From Mesostigma viride (Eukaryota; Streptophyta; Mesostigmatophyceae; Mesostigmatales; Mesostigmataceae), in the NCBI GenBank assembly GCA_009746045.1, contig RPFO01000034.1, positions 3,641,681 through 3,705,680 on the forward strand: 64,000 nucleotides of DNA, given 5' to 3'. The translations under genes were made by a program, and so were the position numbers. How positions within the stretch are numbered: position 1 is the first letter of the stretch; every line of letters begins with the position of its first letter. The notes below the pieces were generated by a model, which was not told where the DNA came from, did no database searches, and saw nothing but the letters and a program-made list of their open reading frames with translations. Positions 19,192-28,792 of the stretch are shown piece after piece.

Positions 19192-20157
19192 TTATAGGTC
19201 CACCTCAACCAGTCTCCCCTGATTGCTAAATCGGTTGATCCCCTTCGCGTACCTGGCGCGGCAACCACTACCACCCCCCCTGTACCTGTCAAGAGGTCGT
19301 CTCATCCACCGGTTGCAGAAGAGGCAGCGATTAGGACGCGTCCACCTTGACATCGTGCCCAAGGGGTCTGTGTTAAAGTAGGACAGCTCCAGGTCAAACG
19401 CCTCATTCCACGCACGGGTCACGTACGCATCTCCGTTTCTCTCCACCATCACTGCGACGTCTTTCACGGAAAAGTATGCGGTGACGTCGGGGATTACCCC
19501 CCACAATCTGGCCATGCTGTCGACGCAGAAGACCACGCGCTTGCCGCCATCAGCAAGTGAGGGAAAGTTGGCATGCATGTGAGCAAACTGCTTGTAGTCG
19601 TCCGATGCTACGTAGGAGCGCGTGCCAGATGCGTAACCATTGGGCGGCCTGACGCCGCTCCACATCACTTCCTGAAGTTTCTTTAGCCCATCGGCCGATT
19701 CTCTGGACAGTCTCCGGTGGCCTGCGTCATCCAGGCTGGCGGGCATGGAGTAAACATCGCGCATCGTGCAAATTGTGATGCGGTCACCTGTCGGCGTCCA
19801 AGGGAACAAGTGATTGATCACCTCGAACACGTACTTCACTATGGGCTCTTCCACCCCCTGGATCGTGTAGTACCTGTTTTCCTCCTTATGCAAGCACTGC
19901 AGTATACGCTTCATACCGTAGGCCTTTATGTACTCGGTCGCCTGTCCTAGGACAGACATCACCCCATCGTCTGCTATGTTGAAGCGGGGGTCATCTGGAA
20001 TTTTTGTCAAGAACTGTACGCCTGAAAAATACTCCTTGAACACTTGGTTTGTTTCTTTGGACACCCGGGCCCTGCACACGTCCGCCGCGGGCAACTCGCT
20101 AAATATCTTATCTACCAGCTCGAGCGGCAGGTCGTTGAACGTCGCCATTTTGTCCAC
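19192..20157 (-). CDS. F-box protein
   Basis: 321 residues from ATG 20157 (or 318 from the ATG at 20148). The N-terminus reads FNDLPLELVDKIFSELPAAD, a clear F-box, which links a target to the SCF ubiquitin ligase through Skp1. The rest has no LRR, WD40 or ankyrin repeat that I can see; the C-terminus has a cysteine pair (CLFCNRW) and basic residues. With the RING/TRAF and OTU genes it suggests that this virus manipulates host ubiquitin. The start overlaps the end of the next minus-strand gene by about 50 bases. Confidence 0.75.
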   Translation of the reverse strand: MDKMATFNDLPLELVDKIFSELPAADVCRARVSKETNQVFKEYFSGVQFLTKIPDDPRFNIADDGVMSVLGQATEYIKAYGMKRILQCLHKEENRYYTIQGVEEPIVKYVFEVINHLFPWTPTGDRITICTMRDVYSMPASLDDAGHRRLSRESADGLKKLQEVMWSGVRPPNGYASGTRSYVASDDYKQFAHMHANFPSLADGGKRVVFCVDSMARLWGVIPDVTAYFSVKDVAVMVERNGDAYVTRAWNEAFDLELSYFNTDPLGTMSRWTRPNRCLFCNRWMRRPLDRYRGGGSGCRARYAKGINRFSNQGRLVEVDL

Positions 20158-20428
20158 CTTGTGTCTGCCCTGTCTGAAGGTTGGTGTTGACGGCGGGGAT
20201 CACTTTGTTCTTAATGTCGGGTAAAATGGCCTGGAGGAGGAAGTACACCCCTGTTATCAATATGGACACGTCGATTTTGGGAACGGCTCTGTAAGCGCCT
20301 GCAAACACAATTAGGGATTTGACTAGAGGGGCCTCGGTTGGGAAGTCCGTGAGAAGGACAAATGGGACAAGGGTCGAAAACAACGAGGTGGCTGAGGAGA
20401 GTGCATCTTGTGCGAGCAATGAATCCAT
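20108..20428 (-). CDS. Small membrane protein with two hydrophobic segments
   Basis: 106 residues from ATG 20428, preceded within 10 bases by a CTGTATAAG box. Hydrophobic stretches at ~13-27 (SLFSTLVPFVLL), ~35-45 (LIVFAGAY) and ~52-65 (ILITGVYFLLQAIL) suggest a short multi-pass protein; the C-terminus is Gln/Gly/Arg-rich. Not recognised. Small membrane proteins like this are frequent in large DNA virus envelopes. Confidence 0.5.
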   Translation of the reverse strand: MDSLLAQDALSSATSLFSTLVPFVLLTDFPTEAPLVKSLIVFAGAYRAVPKIDVSILITGVYFLLQAILPDIKNKVIPAVNTNLQTGQTQGGQNGDVQRPAARAGR

Positions 20429-21918
20429 GCTTCTTATACAGTACACAACAATGTTAATTTTATTGATTAGATTAGAAGTTACAGTTTAGGCAAACAGATC
20501 ACGGGACGTTGTTTAGTTGGCATGGGAGCTGGCCACAAACGTCTCCCCACCAATGAAGGCATCAAAGAACACGTTCTTAACCCATAGTCCGTAGAGCCAT
20601 TTTTGGCACTTTCATACCCCCTAAAATGAAAAAATCATTACTCCCAGACCGCTACTCCAAATACCCTCAACCAAGATGCCAGGAATATCTACACTTCAAG
20701 GGCTTTCAGAATATGCAATAATATCTTGAGTCCCGTAAGTGGGTTGCATGATATTCTCAGTCAAAGTTGGACAAAAGACGAACATTTTCATGCATCACAC
20801 CATGGAACCCCCCCCTTTTTTTCAGGGGAGGGTTGTAAACACCAATGTCAAGGTTGGATAATTTTATTAGGTAGTTCAGGCATCCCCATACCAGGGGGGG
20901 CCACTCAGAATTGAGTTTTGCACATGGCACCACGCTCATATACGTGTGTGGGTTACGCGCGCGTAGACAGCCATCTATGACATGCAACACAGCAATGCAT
21001 TATAACAAGCTACAAAAGACTGGCAAAAGTGCTGGAATGCAAACGGGTTGCCTACCTGAACTAACGGGGTGGTATACTCTAAGGAAATGCCATAAACTGA
21101 GCACTCACAGGGCTGATACCACTCTTTACAGCAGGCATGGAAGCTTGCTAAATGCTGCACCAACAAACTCGTCAACTATAATGCATGGCGGGGGTATTCC
21201 GCGGCAAACAACATGCAAACACGTTGCCGTACCTGGCTCATTCACGTCCCGCCCGGATTCTGCTGGCCGGGACCCTCATATCTCACACATACTAGTGCGC
21301 TACAGGCATAGGCCGCCATAGCCGCATCATGCATGCATCCGCTATGGTTACTACGTTGATATTCCGTGCAAAGATGACCTACAAACGCGTCCGCAATCCC
21401 AGCAAACCTTGCAGCAGATGTCCCGTACCAAACCTGGATGCTCGGGCTGGCGCAGACTGCTCGGCCATACAGAGAAAATCGAAATATGGTAAGCTATAAC
21501 TCATATGGCACTGACGACCAAGAAGGCAGTATTTTCCTACCTGTATTTTCCCAGTCCTACCAATCTGGCCATGCCTGACCTACGAAAAACACGCATCGTC
21601 ATTCTGAGCGACATTCTGAACCGTCTCAGGCCGCGAGACGCAAAAATTTCCGTGATAACGGCACGTTGGCAGCCATATCTCGATACGCGCGCGCGCGAGT
21701 GAAAATTTCCCGCCAAAGTCACGTGATACATTCTCAATTCACGTTGTAATAACCAGGCTATGGCGAATATACCCCCCAAACCTATGCACCACCTTCGTCC
21801 CTAAGTGTTCCCGGACCCACCGGACAACTTCCCTCCGTCACGGGTGGCGCGGCGCTACCGGCGCCGCGCCGTTTCTGGCGGGAACCCAAACACTATCCAA
21901 ATGGATAGTGTTCCCGGA
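20429..21918. other. 1.5-kb region without convincing genes
   Basis: Short frames only, none with a recognisable domain or gene-like composition. Contains a C8/T7 homopolymer block near 20808, a short alternating CG tract (about 21685-21700), and GC-rich hairpins at its right end. Composition and lack of genes differ from the dense viral block on either side, so this may be an inserted, non-autonomous repeat; no terminal repeats were found within the window. Confidence 0.5.
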
Positions 21919-21919
21919 C
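21803..21919. other. Hairpin cluster with repeated GTGTTCCCGGAC
   Basis: Two perfect stem-loops: GGCGCGGCGC (21846-21855) with GCGCCGCGCC (21861-21870), and CACTATCC (21891-21898) with GGATAGTG (21903-21910). The word AGTGTTCCCGGAC occurs before the first and after the second (about 21803 and 21907). AGTGTT at the left and AACACT at 21889-21894 could be ends of a ~90-bp miniature element. It lies at the 3' end of the minus-strand gene that stops at 21919 and could also act in its termination. Confidence 0.45.
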
Positions 21920-22569
21920 TATGGGTCAAACACAATGTTGCAACGGTCTGCCTCATCCTCATCCACACACACAGGTCCGGCGCCGCTCTCTGCGTCGGCC
22001 AACACCTGAATCATCTGAAACATGTGCCTGAAGCGCTTGAGGCGCGAGTCGTCGTCAACCAAGGTATTGCGGTAAAGGGCCGCGCGGTCCATCTCCCTGA
22101 TGTTGATGTCGAACTGGTGTTGCATCTCCCTCATACGAAACTCGTGCTGCTTCTCGATCTCGGCTAGTTTCAGCTCATCCACCTTGTTGTCCATTCGTGC
22201 CTTGGTGCTGCGCCCACTGTCTTCTGGGCGGGGCTCGGCCTCTCTCTTCCCCCACACCAGCTTGGTAGTCTCGCGAGAATCTGTGCATTTGCCTTTCGCG
22301 TGACTCTTGGAAGTGCCGGCAGCGTGCTCCAGACCCTTGTGATAAAGCACATCCCGAAGTGGGTCGTTTGCGACCTTATCTGCGTTGTTCTTGGCAATCT
22401 TCTCCACCAGGTTCATGGCGAACACCAGGCAAATGCCTTCAATCCACTCACCCAGCTTCTGGGCCAACAAGCAGTGAATCCACACAGGGCAAGTGTCCAC
22501 GGCCTGCTCGTCACAGAGGTCGATCACATTCTTTGACAACCTCTTGCTATTTCCGTTGATCTTGGCCAT
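21919..22569 (-). CDS. Hypothetical protein with charged helix
   Basis: 216 residues, not recognised. An N-terminal ~75-residue globular part with two cysteines (CDEQAVDTCPVW) is followed by a charged linker and a long amphipathic helix (~128-165; EIEKQHEFRMREMQHQF) likely to form a coiled coil; the C-terminus is acidic. The ATG directly follows the TAA of the next minus-strand gene, so the two may be expressed together or one gene split by a point change. Confidence 0.5.
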   Translation of the reverse strand: MAKINGNSKRLSKNVIDLCDEQAVDTCPVWIHCLLAQKLGEWIEGICLVFAMNLVEKIAKNNADKVANDPLRDVLYHKGLEHAAGTSKSHAKGKCTDSRETTKLVWGKREAEPRPEDSGRSTKARMDNKVDELKLAEIEKQHEFRMREMQHQFDINIREMDRAALYRNTLVDDDSRLKRFRHMFQMIQVLADAESGAGPVCVDEDEADRCNIVFDP

Positions 22570-22857
22570 TTACAGGGAGTTGGACTCCCCACGGAGACCC
22601 GTCTGTCGAATGTATTCGAGCACTCCGTCGTCGGCCAAAAAGTCAAAAAAGGATTTGGTGCCGTTAGAAAGGCAGCGCATGAGCTCTGGTCCGTTTATTT
22701 TCAAATCCCTCTTGCGCACGCGCACGAGTGCGCCCGTGTCCACAGCATAACCCTTGCCTTCGAGATCAGGGTTCATTTTGCAGTAGAAATACACCCCATC
22801 TTGGTAATGGAGCAAAAAACTCTCCTCAAAAGTGGTCCTCCTGGCATCGGAGTCCAT
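22570..22857 (-). CDS. Hypothetical 95-residue protein
   Basis: Starts at ATG 22857 and stops (TAA) immediately before the ATG of the preceding minus-strand gene, with no gap. Mixed composition with many aromatic and charged residues (HYQDGVYFYCKMNP); no motif recognised. The same-strand tight arrangement suggests a shared transcript. Confidence 0.45.
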   Translation of the reverse strand: MDSDARRTTFEESFLLHYQDGVYFYCKMNPDLEGKGYAVDTGALVRVRKRDLKINGPELMRCLSNGTKSFFDFLADDGVLEYIRQTGLRGESNSL

Positions 22858-23375
22858 AGGGAAAGCCCAAGTTGGCTATGGCTTTTTGTGTCTCTGGTGT
22901 GTGTGCCTTGGTTGCCAGAGACAAACCTTTTCCCCTTGTAGAGTGACAGACACGACCTGGCAGATATTTTCAGCACGCGTGGCATAACCGCCGGAGATCT
23001 CTGACTCACCTGAGATCTGTGACTGTACAGCGCCGCGCCAGATGTTATTTTGTCGGACGGTACCGCGTCAGAGATCCACGACTGTACGGCGCCACGTTGG
23101 ATCTTTTTTTGGGCGGCGAGTACGACCAGACGATATTTCCGTACGGTTGCTCCTCAAGCTAGAGATCTTTCCAACGCAGACCCAGCCCAGCAAGTAGATC
23201 TCTGGCGAAAGATCTCCGCGCGACACGTCAGCGCGCGTTTTGGACGGGTGTTCGATTACATCTGCAGTTTTTTGTGTTTGTACAAGTATGAAGAATGCAT
23301 GGAAGTGAGACAAGGCACACCCACACACGCTCTCAAGCGGATACAAAGCGTCCACAGCCTCAATTTGTCCACTCC
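22858..23375. other. Intergenic region with degenerate short repeats
   Basis: No gene seen on either strand. Between about 22998 and 23110 the words GAGATC and GACTGTAC.GCGCC recur (for example around 23015 and 23075), giving two imperfect ~50-base units. It separates a minus-strand pair from the plus-strand helicase, so it should contain divergent promoters. Confidence 0.4.
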
Positions 23376-25519
23376 ATGGATACTGACTCAGCTGGAAATA
23401 AAAGAAGGAGGGTGGGCGAATCAAGCTCCAGCCACGAGCCCGAAAACGACGCCGAATCGTCTTCGCCACCTGAAGACAACGAGCGACCCGACGTGCCTCT
23501 TGAAGACTCACAGCACGATGAGGAACCTTCCGACGCGCCAGGACAACCTGCCTTCACAATGGAGGAATTCAGGGTCCTCCTTGCAGACGAAGACAGCGTG
23601 GTCGGATTCATCACTGAGGTCGCAAAATACGACACCACCCGCTGCCTGGATTTTGCGCGCATGGTCCAAAGTGGTGTTGTGGACGCGCACCCAGCAGACA
23701 TATTGAGTGACATATTCTGTCTCCACAACCCCGAACCAGGGTCCATGAGTGATGGGGACCTGAGGCTCAAGTTGGCAGAGTGTCTTGACACGGTGTATCA
23801 CTGCCTTAATGTCCAGGAGGTGTACGAGAGGCTCAACAAGCGTCTGGCGGCGGCGGTGTCCAGGCTGCTTGCGGTCGTTGGCAGGATGGAGGAGGTTCAG
23901 GAGTTTTCCATGATGGGTGTGTTGTACGGCGCCAGCGCCCGACTGTATACCATGCGGGAGGGGCTGTGTGGAATCATGGAAACGAGGGTGCCACCCAAAG
24001 TGAGAGAGATGTTTATGAAGATGATGGTGCGTCTCAGCAGCGGGTGCGGAGAGATTAATGACTTCCAGAAGCTGCTCGTGATCCTGACCAACAAGTGGTA
24101 TGTGGACGGTGTGCGCAGAGGCCCGGAGGGGGATGACGGAGTGTACAGACGCGTGCTGACGAAGGACGGTCACGACACTCACTACTGGGAGCGATACACC
24201 ACCGTCTCCGAGTGGGTTGCGCAACAGACGGACATGCATGACCCCATTTTGTGGAGAATGGCCACGCGTGAAGCCGGCACGCGGAAGAAGGTCATTGAGC
24301 TCATCAGTGCTTCTTCCACCGGTGACTTCCCCGTCCGCCCCGCGACCGACACGTGTTTGCCTTCAAGAACGGTGTATACAAGGCCAATGATGATGTGTTC
24401 TACCCGTACCCCACGGAAGGGTTGTCAGAGGACGTGGGGGCATGCAGGTACTTCCCAGAAGTTGAGTTGCCACTGGAGCTGTTTGAGGGGGACGAGTTCA
24501 AGGGAGACTATGACACGGGGGGGTGGGAGGACATCATTGTGGACCCTGTGCACAAGATCCTGGATGACCAGGAGTTCAGTCTGCCGGTGATGAAGGCCTA
24601 CTGGGCTCTGGCGGTGGGCAGGATGCTGTACGACACCAAGGAGCTATCGGGTAATGACGTGATGGCGTATTTCAAGGGAGTGGCGGGTTCGGGTAAGTCC
24701 ACCCTCGTAAAGATTGTGGAGTTGATGTACGGCGAGGACGCCGGTGTGGTGTCCAACAACATCGAGTCCGTGTTTGGCCTGTCGCAGCACCTTGACAAGT
24801 TTGCCATCTACAGCTATGAGCTCAACGAGACCTTCTCGCTCACCCAGTCTGAGTTCCTCTCTCTCGTGAGTGGTGAGCGCCTCAACATGGCGCGAAAGCA
24901 CAAGGACGCCGTCTCGGCTGTGTGGAAGGCCCCCTTCCTGGCTGCGGGCAACCGCGCCTTTTGGAAAGGGGACAATGCCGGCGCCGTGTTCCGCCGTCTC
25001 ATCATCTTCCCGTTTGACAAGAAGCCGCAGGGGCAGGACACCATGATGGACAAGAAGATCGAGAGGAATATGGGGCTTATTATCGTCAAGGGGAACCGCG
25101 CCTTCCGCGCGTTCAATCAGAAGCTGGGTGCCAGGGATGTGCACGATATCCTGCCCCCCGAGTTCCATGCTTGGGGAAACGAGTCGCAACAAGCCACCAA
25201 CCCGCTCATGACCTTCCTCACCACCGTGTCGTGGGTGGAGAGGGGAGAGGAGCTCTATTGTCCCTGGGAGATCTTCCAGCGCAAGTACCAGGAGTGGCTG
25301 ATGGCGCGCGACCGGCGTCTGAAGGCGACCCTTGATGATGACTACTACAAGCACGTCTTCACCGAGTTCCAGATCAGGGTGGTCTTCGAGAAGGTCACGA
25401 AGACCTACCCCCGCAACTCCATGCACAGGAAGAGGGGCTTCTACGTGTACGGCGTGGACTTCAACATGGAGAACCCCGACACGAACGCCGCCTTCAACGA
25501 CAACGTCCCCAACGTTTAA
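23376..25519 (+). CDS. SF3 (D5-type) DNA helicase, with a frameshift near 24345
   Basis: Replicative helicase related to poxvirus D5 and other large-DNA-virus proteins. Likely start at ATG 23376, giving ~714 residues; an upstream in-frame ATG at 23295 is possible. The first frame (to ~24345) has an N-terminal KRRR basic signal and a D5_N-like helical region. The second frame (from 24353) has FAFKNGVY, typical of the D5 family, then Walker A GVAGSGKSTL, a Walker B-like FAIYSYELNE, and the SF3 motif C asparagine in LAAGNRAF. A 1-base deletion relative to an intact frame separates them. There is no primase domain at the N-terminus; a separate primase gene lies at 32.4 kb. Confidence 0.85.
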
Positions 25520-25652
25520 TTGTGCGTGGGGGGCGTGATGCACGTGAACACCGTGTGCCGTGCTCCACTCTGCGCGAACCTTGTGTGGGCACGCACGTGC
25601 TCTACTTTTGGGTCCATGTAGTGCAGCGCTATGAAGGTAGCACGCAAAAAAA

Positions 25653-25940
25653 ATGCAGGGATATGTTAAAGCGCTGCCTGGAATGACGTCTATTTACATG
25701 GCCCATCCTACATGGTCAGCCAACGCATCAGCTGTACGGGCGTTGCGGCCAACCAATCCCAGCAGTCAGGCCTGGGGATCAAAGACAGTCAAGAGCGAGA
25801 TCATCGGCATACTTTCTTTAGTGAATGTTCTGGATGAGTTGGGAATCGACTTGCGTATTTTTAATGAAGAGATCATTGGCGAAATCATGCTCGGTCTCAT
25901 TGTATTGTGGGTTGTCCACAGCGTCCGCGGTTGTGGCTGA
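25653..25940 (+). CDS. Small protein with C-terminal hydrophobic segment
   Basis: 95 residues (an alternative ATG at 25683 gives 85). The C-terminal ~25 residues (IIGEIMLGLIVLWVVHSV) form one transmembrane helix; the rest is hydrophilic. Not recognised. Its end overlaps the 3' end of the following minus-strand gene by 44 bases. Weak support beyond an open frame and the membrane segment. Confidence 0.4.
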   Translation: MQGYVKALPGMTSIYMAHPTWSANASAVRALRPTNPSSQAWGSKTVKSEIIGILSLVNVLDELGIDLRIFNEEIIGEIMLGLIVLWVVHSVRGCG

Positions 25941-26310
25941 GTACGAGTCCTAGTCGGCGCACGGCGTCCGAGGAGGACGTTGTGCTTTTGTTTGTCTTAG
26001 CAACTGCCTTCTTATCCGGTCCCCACTCGATGTAAAGTGCGCATTGCCCCACTTGCTTGATGCGGAAGCCCCTTCGAAACAGACGCTTGCCAACGTGCTT
26101 CACTATCTCCGTGGGGGAATACATTGGCAGTCCAAACTGGTAGACAGGGACCGTGTAGAAAGCAAACTGCCTACCCTGACGAGCGTTTGATTCGATTACC
26201 GTCTCCACCGCGTTCATAATCCTATCTTCTACCGCGCGGCTGCCACGCTCTGATTCTCTGGACATCGAGTATGCACGGCTTGCTGTGACGGGGTCCTTCG
26301 GACGTGACAT
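25897..26310 (-). CDS. DUF5759-like conserved small viral protein
   Basis: 137 residues from ATG 26310 (the frame is open upstream, but this ATG gives the natural N-terminus MSRPKDP). The core reads QFAFYTVPVYQFGLPMYSP, then a helix VGKRLFRRGFRIKQV, then ALYIEWGP. A pattern FxVPxxxxGxPxY, helix, GFxV, ISW is familiar from small proteins in many Nucleocytoviricota (I believe DUF5759; not checked). Role unknown. Ends in a short basic, serine-rich tail. Confidence 0.55.
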   Translation of the reverse strand: MSRPKDPVTASRAYSMSRESERGSRAVEDRIMNAVETVIESNARQGRQFAFYTVPVYQFGLPMYSPTEIVKHVGKRLFRRGFRIKQVGQCALYIEWGPDKKAVAKTNKSTTSSSDAVRRLGLVLSHNRGRCGQPTIQ

Positions 26311-26766
26311 AGTATAATGTGGAATCTCGCATGCAGCCAGATTTTGCCAGCGTGTGTGTCGATGACTAATGGAATTTTGAATATCATGTTTGGCCCATTT
26401 CACATGTGTTTGGTATTTTATTATTTTTGGCATGTGTGAAAAACAGCGTTTTTGTACTTGCAAGAGCATAAAAATTCTAAAGCATGTCAGATATGGGTTG
26501 TGAGTGGCTCTAATTGTTGGCCACCCACGACCTGCTTGGGCAATATCTTCCTGGCCTGAATTGATGTGTGCATTGGCTGGGGCATACTGTGCCCTAATTA
26601 GCGTCTTTTTCTATTTTTAGCGCGATACCGGCGCGTGGTTGGGGGTAGAACCTTCAATGAATGCATGGATAACTCACTAAACATGTTATTTAGGGCCCCT
26701 AATCATGGCTGGGCATAATTCAATTGAATTCATATTGAAAACAGTGTATTCCAGTTTTGGGGGGTT
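26311..26766. other. AT-rich intergenic region
   Basis: About 455 bases with no gene seen. Contains the palindrome TTCAATTGAA near 26720 and a T/G-rich stretch before the next frame. It lies between divergent genes and should hold both promoters. Confidence 0.4.
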
Positions 26767-27270
26767 TTGGTGGCACACCTCCCCTTAAGTACGACCGAAA
26801 ACAATGATGCGACCCTTAACGGCCCCAACTGCGTCGTCATCTCTCAAGATGCCCTGGACTGTGTAACTTTTAACGCGATGGGCAAACAGTGGTGCCATGC
26901 CGAGCTGGAGTATAAAGTTGGAGGGAAGATGGAACTCTACGACATATTCAAGCCACTGTCCATTAAGACGCCCTTGTCCGTTGGCGTGTACTTTGCCAAC
27001 CCCGCAAAGGGCAAAAACCACTTGGCCAGCAAGGTGCTGTCCCGTCAAATCAACGGGGACGTGTTGTTGATAAAGACATATGACGATGGCGAAAACCCCA
27101 CCGAGGTGAAGACGATCACGCCGGACGAGTTCAGTATGGCCATTCATCTACCCTGTGACGTGTGGGTGGAGCACTTTCGCCAAGAGACACCCAGACAATG
27201 CACAGTTGTGTGCAGGGGGTGCGGGAAGCCATACTATTCGACAGCGGGGGAAGAACTGTGCAAATGTTAG
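26767..27270 (+). CDS. Hypothetical protein with C-terminal zinc ribbon; start uncertain
   Basis: The open frame begins with GTG at 26767 and has no ATG until about codon 38 (26878), so the true start may be GTG, the inner ATG, or missing through an upstream frameshift. The body is beta-rich with no recognised fold; the C-terminus has CRGCGKPYY...CKC, a zinc-ribbon-like cysteine set. Not recognised. Confidence 0.45.
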   Translation: MVAHLPLSTTENNDATLNGPNCVVISQDALDCVTFNAMGKQWCHAELEYKVGGKMELYDIFKPLSIKTPLSVGVYFANPAKGKNHLASKVLSRQINGDVLLIKTYDDGENPTEVKTITPDEFSMAIHLPCDVWVEHFRQETPRQCTVVCRGCGKPYYSTAGEELCKC

Positions 27271-27324
27271 TCGGTTATGCGCTGGTTGACCGTAATTTAT
27301 TATTGATGTAATGGTATACAAGCC

Positions 27325-27543
27325 ATGATGAATCCACGTTCCTTTCCCTACAGCGAGCCAAACAACAACAATTCACGCGCTGTCAAGGCAGGTGTGAGCG
27401 TCGTGACGGTTGCGGCTCTGGTAGCAGTGGCTGTAGGTATCTATCTCATTTGGAACCGCTCGTCCTCCTCCAGCTCTCGGTCCACACCAGTGGGCCCAAC
27501 CATGTACGGTAGCGGGGCTGCGGGGGATATGCTGCTGGGTTGA
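27325..27543 (+). CDS. Single-pass small membrane protein
   Basis: 72 residues from ATG 27325, with a GGTATAC box 10 bases upstream. One transmembrane helix at ~20-42 (VSVVTVAALVAVAVGIYLIW) with an asparagine-rich N-terminus and a serine-rich C-terminus. Likely envelope or inner-membrane protein; family not recognised. Ends 8 bases from the stop of the convergent gene. Confidence 0.55.
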   Translation: MMNPRSFPYSEPNNNNSRAVKAGVSVVTVAALVAVAVGIYLIWNRSSSSSSRSTPVGPTMYGSGAAGDMLLG

Positions 27544-27551
27544 CCTAGCCT

Positions 27552-28208
27552 CTAAGCACTTTCAGCCTCGCCCAAACAAATCTCCGTCTTGGTGGCAATG
27601 TCCTCTTGGATGCCACCCAACTGACCCTGTTCACCAGCGTGTCGCGTCTCCTGGATACGCTTGTCATTGAAATGCTTCACCCTCTCTCGCTCGCTGTGGT
27701 AGCTGTCCATGATCTTGGCCATCCTGTCATCTACGTACTCGTGCTTAATCTCTCCCCTGATGTCATCTGGCAAGGGGAGGACCAGCCAATTGTACATGGC
27801 GACCACGAAAATGTCGAAGTTGGGGTCGTGCTTCATTAGCTCCTTTGCGTGCTCGGAAGCCTTGTCAGTGGTGTCAAACACCCCTCGCAGCTTGAGAGCC
27901 ATGTGGTTGCTCTGGGGGGGCACGACCACGCTGACCACGGCGTAGTTCTGTCCGTGCACGTGCAGATGGTGTGGGTCGGCCTTCGCCTCCTGCGATGGCT
28001 TCGTGGGCGCAGAAGGGTGGGCCGACTTGTCTAGCGATGCGTCAAAAGGGCTCTTTTGTTCGGCGGAGGCGTCGTTGCTTGTGGCTGGTTCGCGGTTCTC
28101 GACCCACGATGGCATTGCGCCCGTGGATTGGAAGGACGCGTGCTCTTCCTCTGTCAAGAGGATGGGAGCGCCCACGCCCATGTTCACGAACTTGCCACGA
28201 CCCTCCAT
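27552..28208 (-). CDS. DUF5832-like conserved viral protein
   Basis: 218 residues. After a low-complexity N-terminus (~1-80), the core reads YAVVSVVVPP, then LKLRGVFDTTDKASEHAKEL, then DPNFDIFVVAMYNWLVLPLP, and a helical EYVDDRMAKIMDSYHSER. This KIRGVF...EEA..HAK.L...DP.FD.YV..M.KWLPLPP pattern is well known to me from a protein family conserved in Nucleocytoviricota (DUF5832). Biochemical role is unknown. A GTATAG box lies just upstream of the ATG. Good support for viral origin of this block. Confidence 0.7.
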   Translation of the reverse strand: MEGRGKFVNMGVGAPILLTEEEHASFQSTGAMPSWVENREPATSNDASAEQKSPFDASLDKSAHPSAPTKPSQEAKADPHHLHVHGQNYAVVSVVVPPQSNHMALKLRGVFDTTDKASEHAKELMKHDPNFDIFVVAMYNWLVLPLPDDIRGEIKHEYVDDRMAKIMDSYHSERERVKHFNDKRIQETRHAGEQGQLGGIQEDIATKTEICLGEAESA

Positions 28209-28246
28209 GTTCCTTTCCTATACCACGCCAAAAATTGTGAGCCGTT

Positions 28247-28762
28247 TTAAGCGAACTCGCCAAGGATGTTTGATCCGTCCAAGTAATCGGTGCACGCGCT
28301 CCGGTTGTAGGAGGTGTAGGATGGGTGAGGGATCACGGCGTTGTCAGGCTGCTCGTCTCCCAGGAACACGCGTGCATACCGCTCGTAGTCTGGCAAGTTT
28401 GAGTACACGCTGTTCTGTTTGCCCAGTCGGTTCGCCACGTCGCGGTTGATGGAGCCTACCAGGTCCCAAATGCCGCCGTAATCCTTTTTCTGCACCAACA
28501 CTCGCTCCATGAACGTGGCATCTCCTCGCATGCTGTACACGGATCGCGCCGTCTGCGCCACCTCTTGCGCTGGCACGTCCACGCCCCATGAAGCCCGCAC
28601 ACTGTCCTGGATGCGCGCAATGTTGTCAATGCCCATCACCTCGTGGTACACGGGGTACACGTCGGCTGCAAACGCGCTGTCCCCAGGTCTGGTGGGTGTA
28701 AGGGACACGCCTCCGTACAAATTGTTGAGGTTGCTGAGGGGTACGTTCTGAATGGGATACAT
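28247..28762 (-). CDS. Hypothetical protein, possible virion component
   Basis: 171 residues from ATG 28762, divergent from the RuvC gene across a 30-base AT-rich gap. N-terminal part rich in Asn, Leu, Gly and Pro, followed by helices (residues ~60-110). No cysteine motif or membrane segment. Not recognised. Confidence 0.5.
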   Translation of the reverse strand: MYPIQNVPLSNLNNLYGGVSLTPTRPGDSAFAADVYPVYHEVMGIDNIARIQDSVRASWGVDVPAQEVAQTARSVYSMRGDATFMERVLVQKKDYGGIWDLVGSINRDVANRLGKQNSVYSNLPDYERYARVFLGDEQPDNAVIPHPSYTSYNRSACTDYLDGSNILGEFA

Positions 28763-28792
28763 ATTATAGTAGGGTATAATATATAATTGGCA
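28763..28792. promoter_or_regulatory. Short bidirectional AT-rich promoter
   Basis: Only 30 bases separate the ATGs of two divergent genes. The gap is nearly pure A/T with TATAGTA and TATAATATATAA, so transcription in both directions must be directed from here. Confidence 0.55.

Noticed and set aside
27606-28034. Plus-strand frames opposite the DUF5832-like gene
   Set aside because: The minus strand has the conserved family pattern, so these are shadows.
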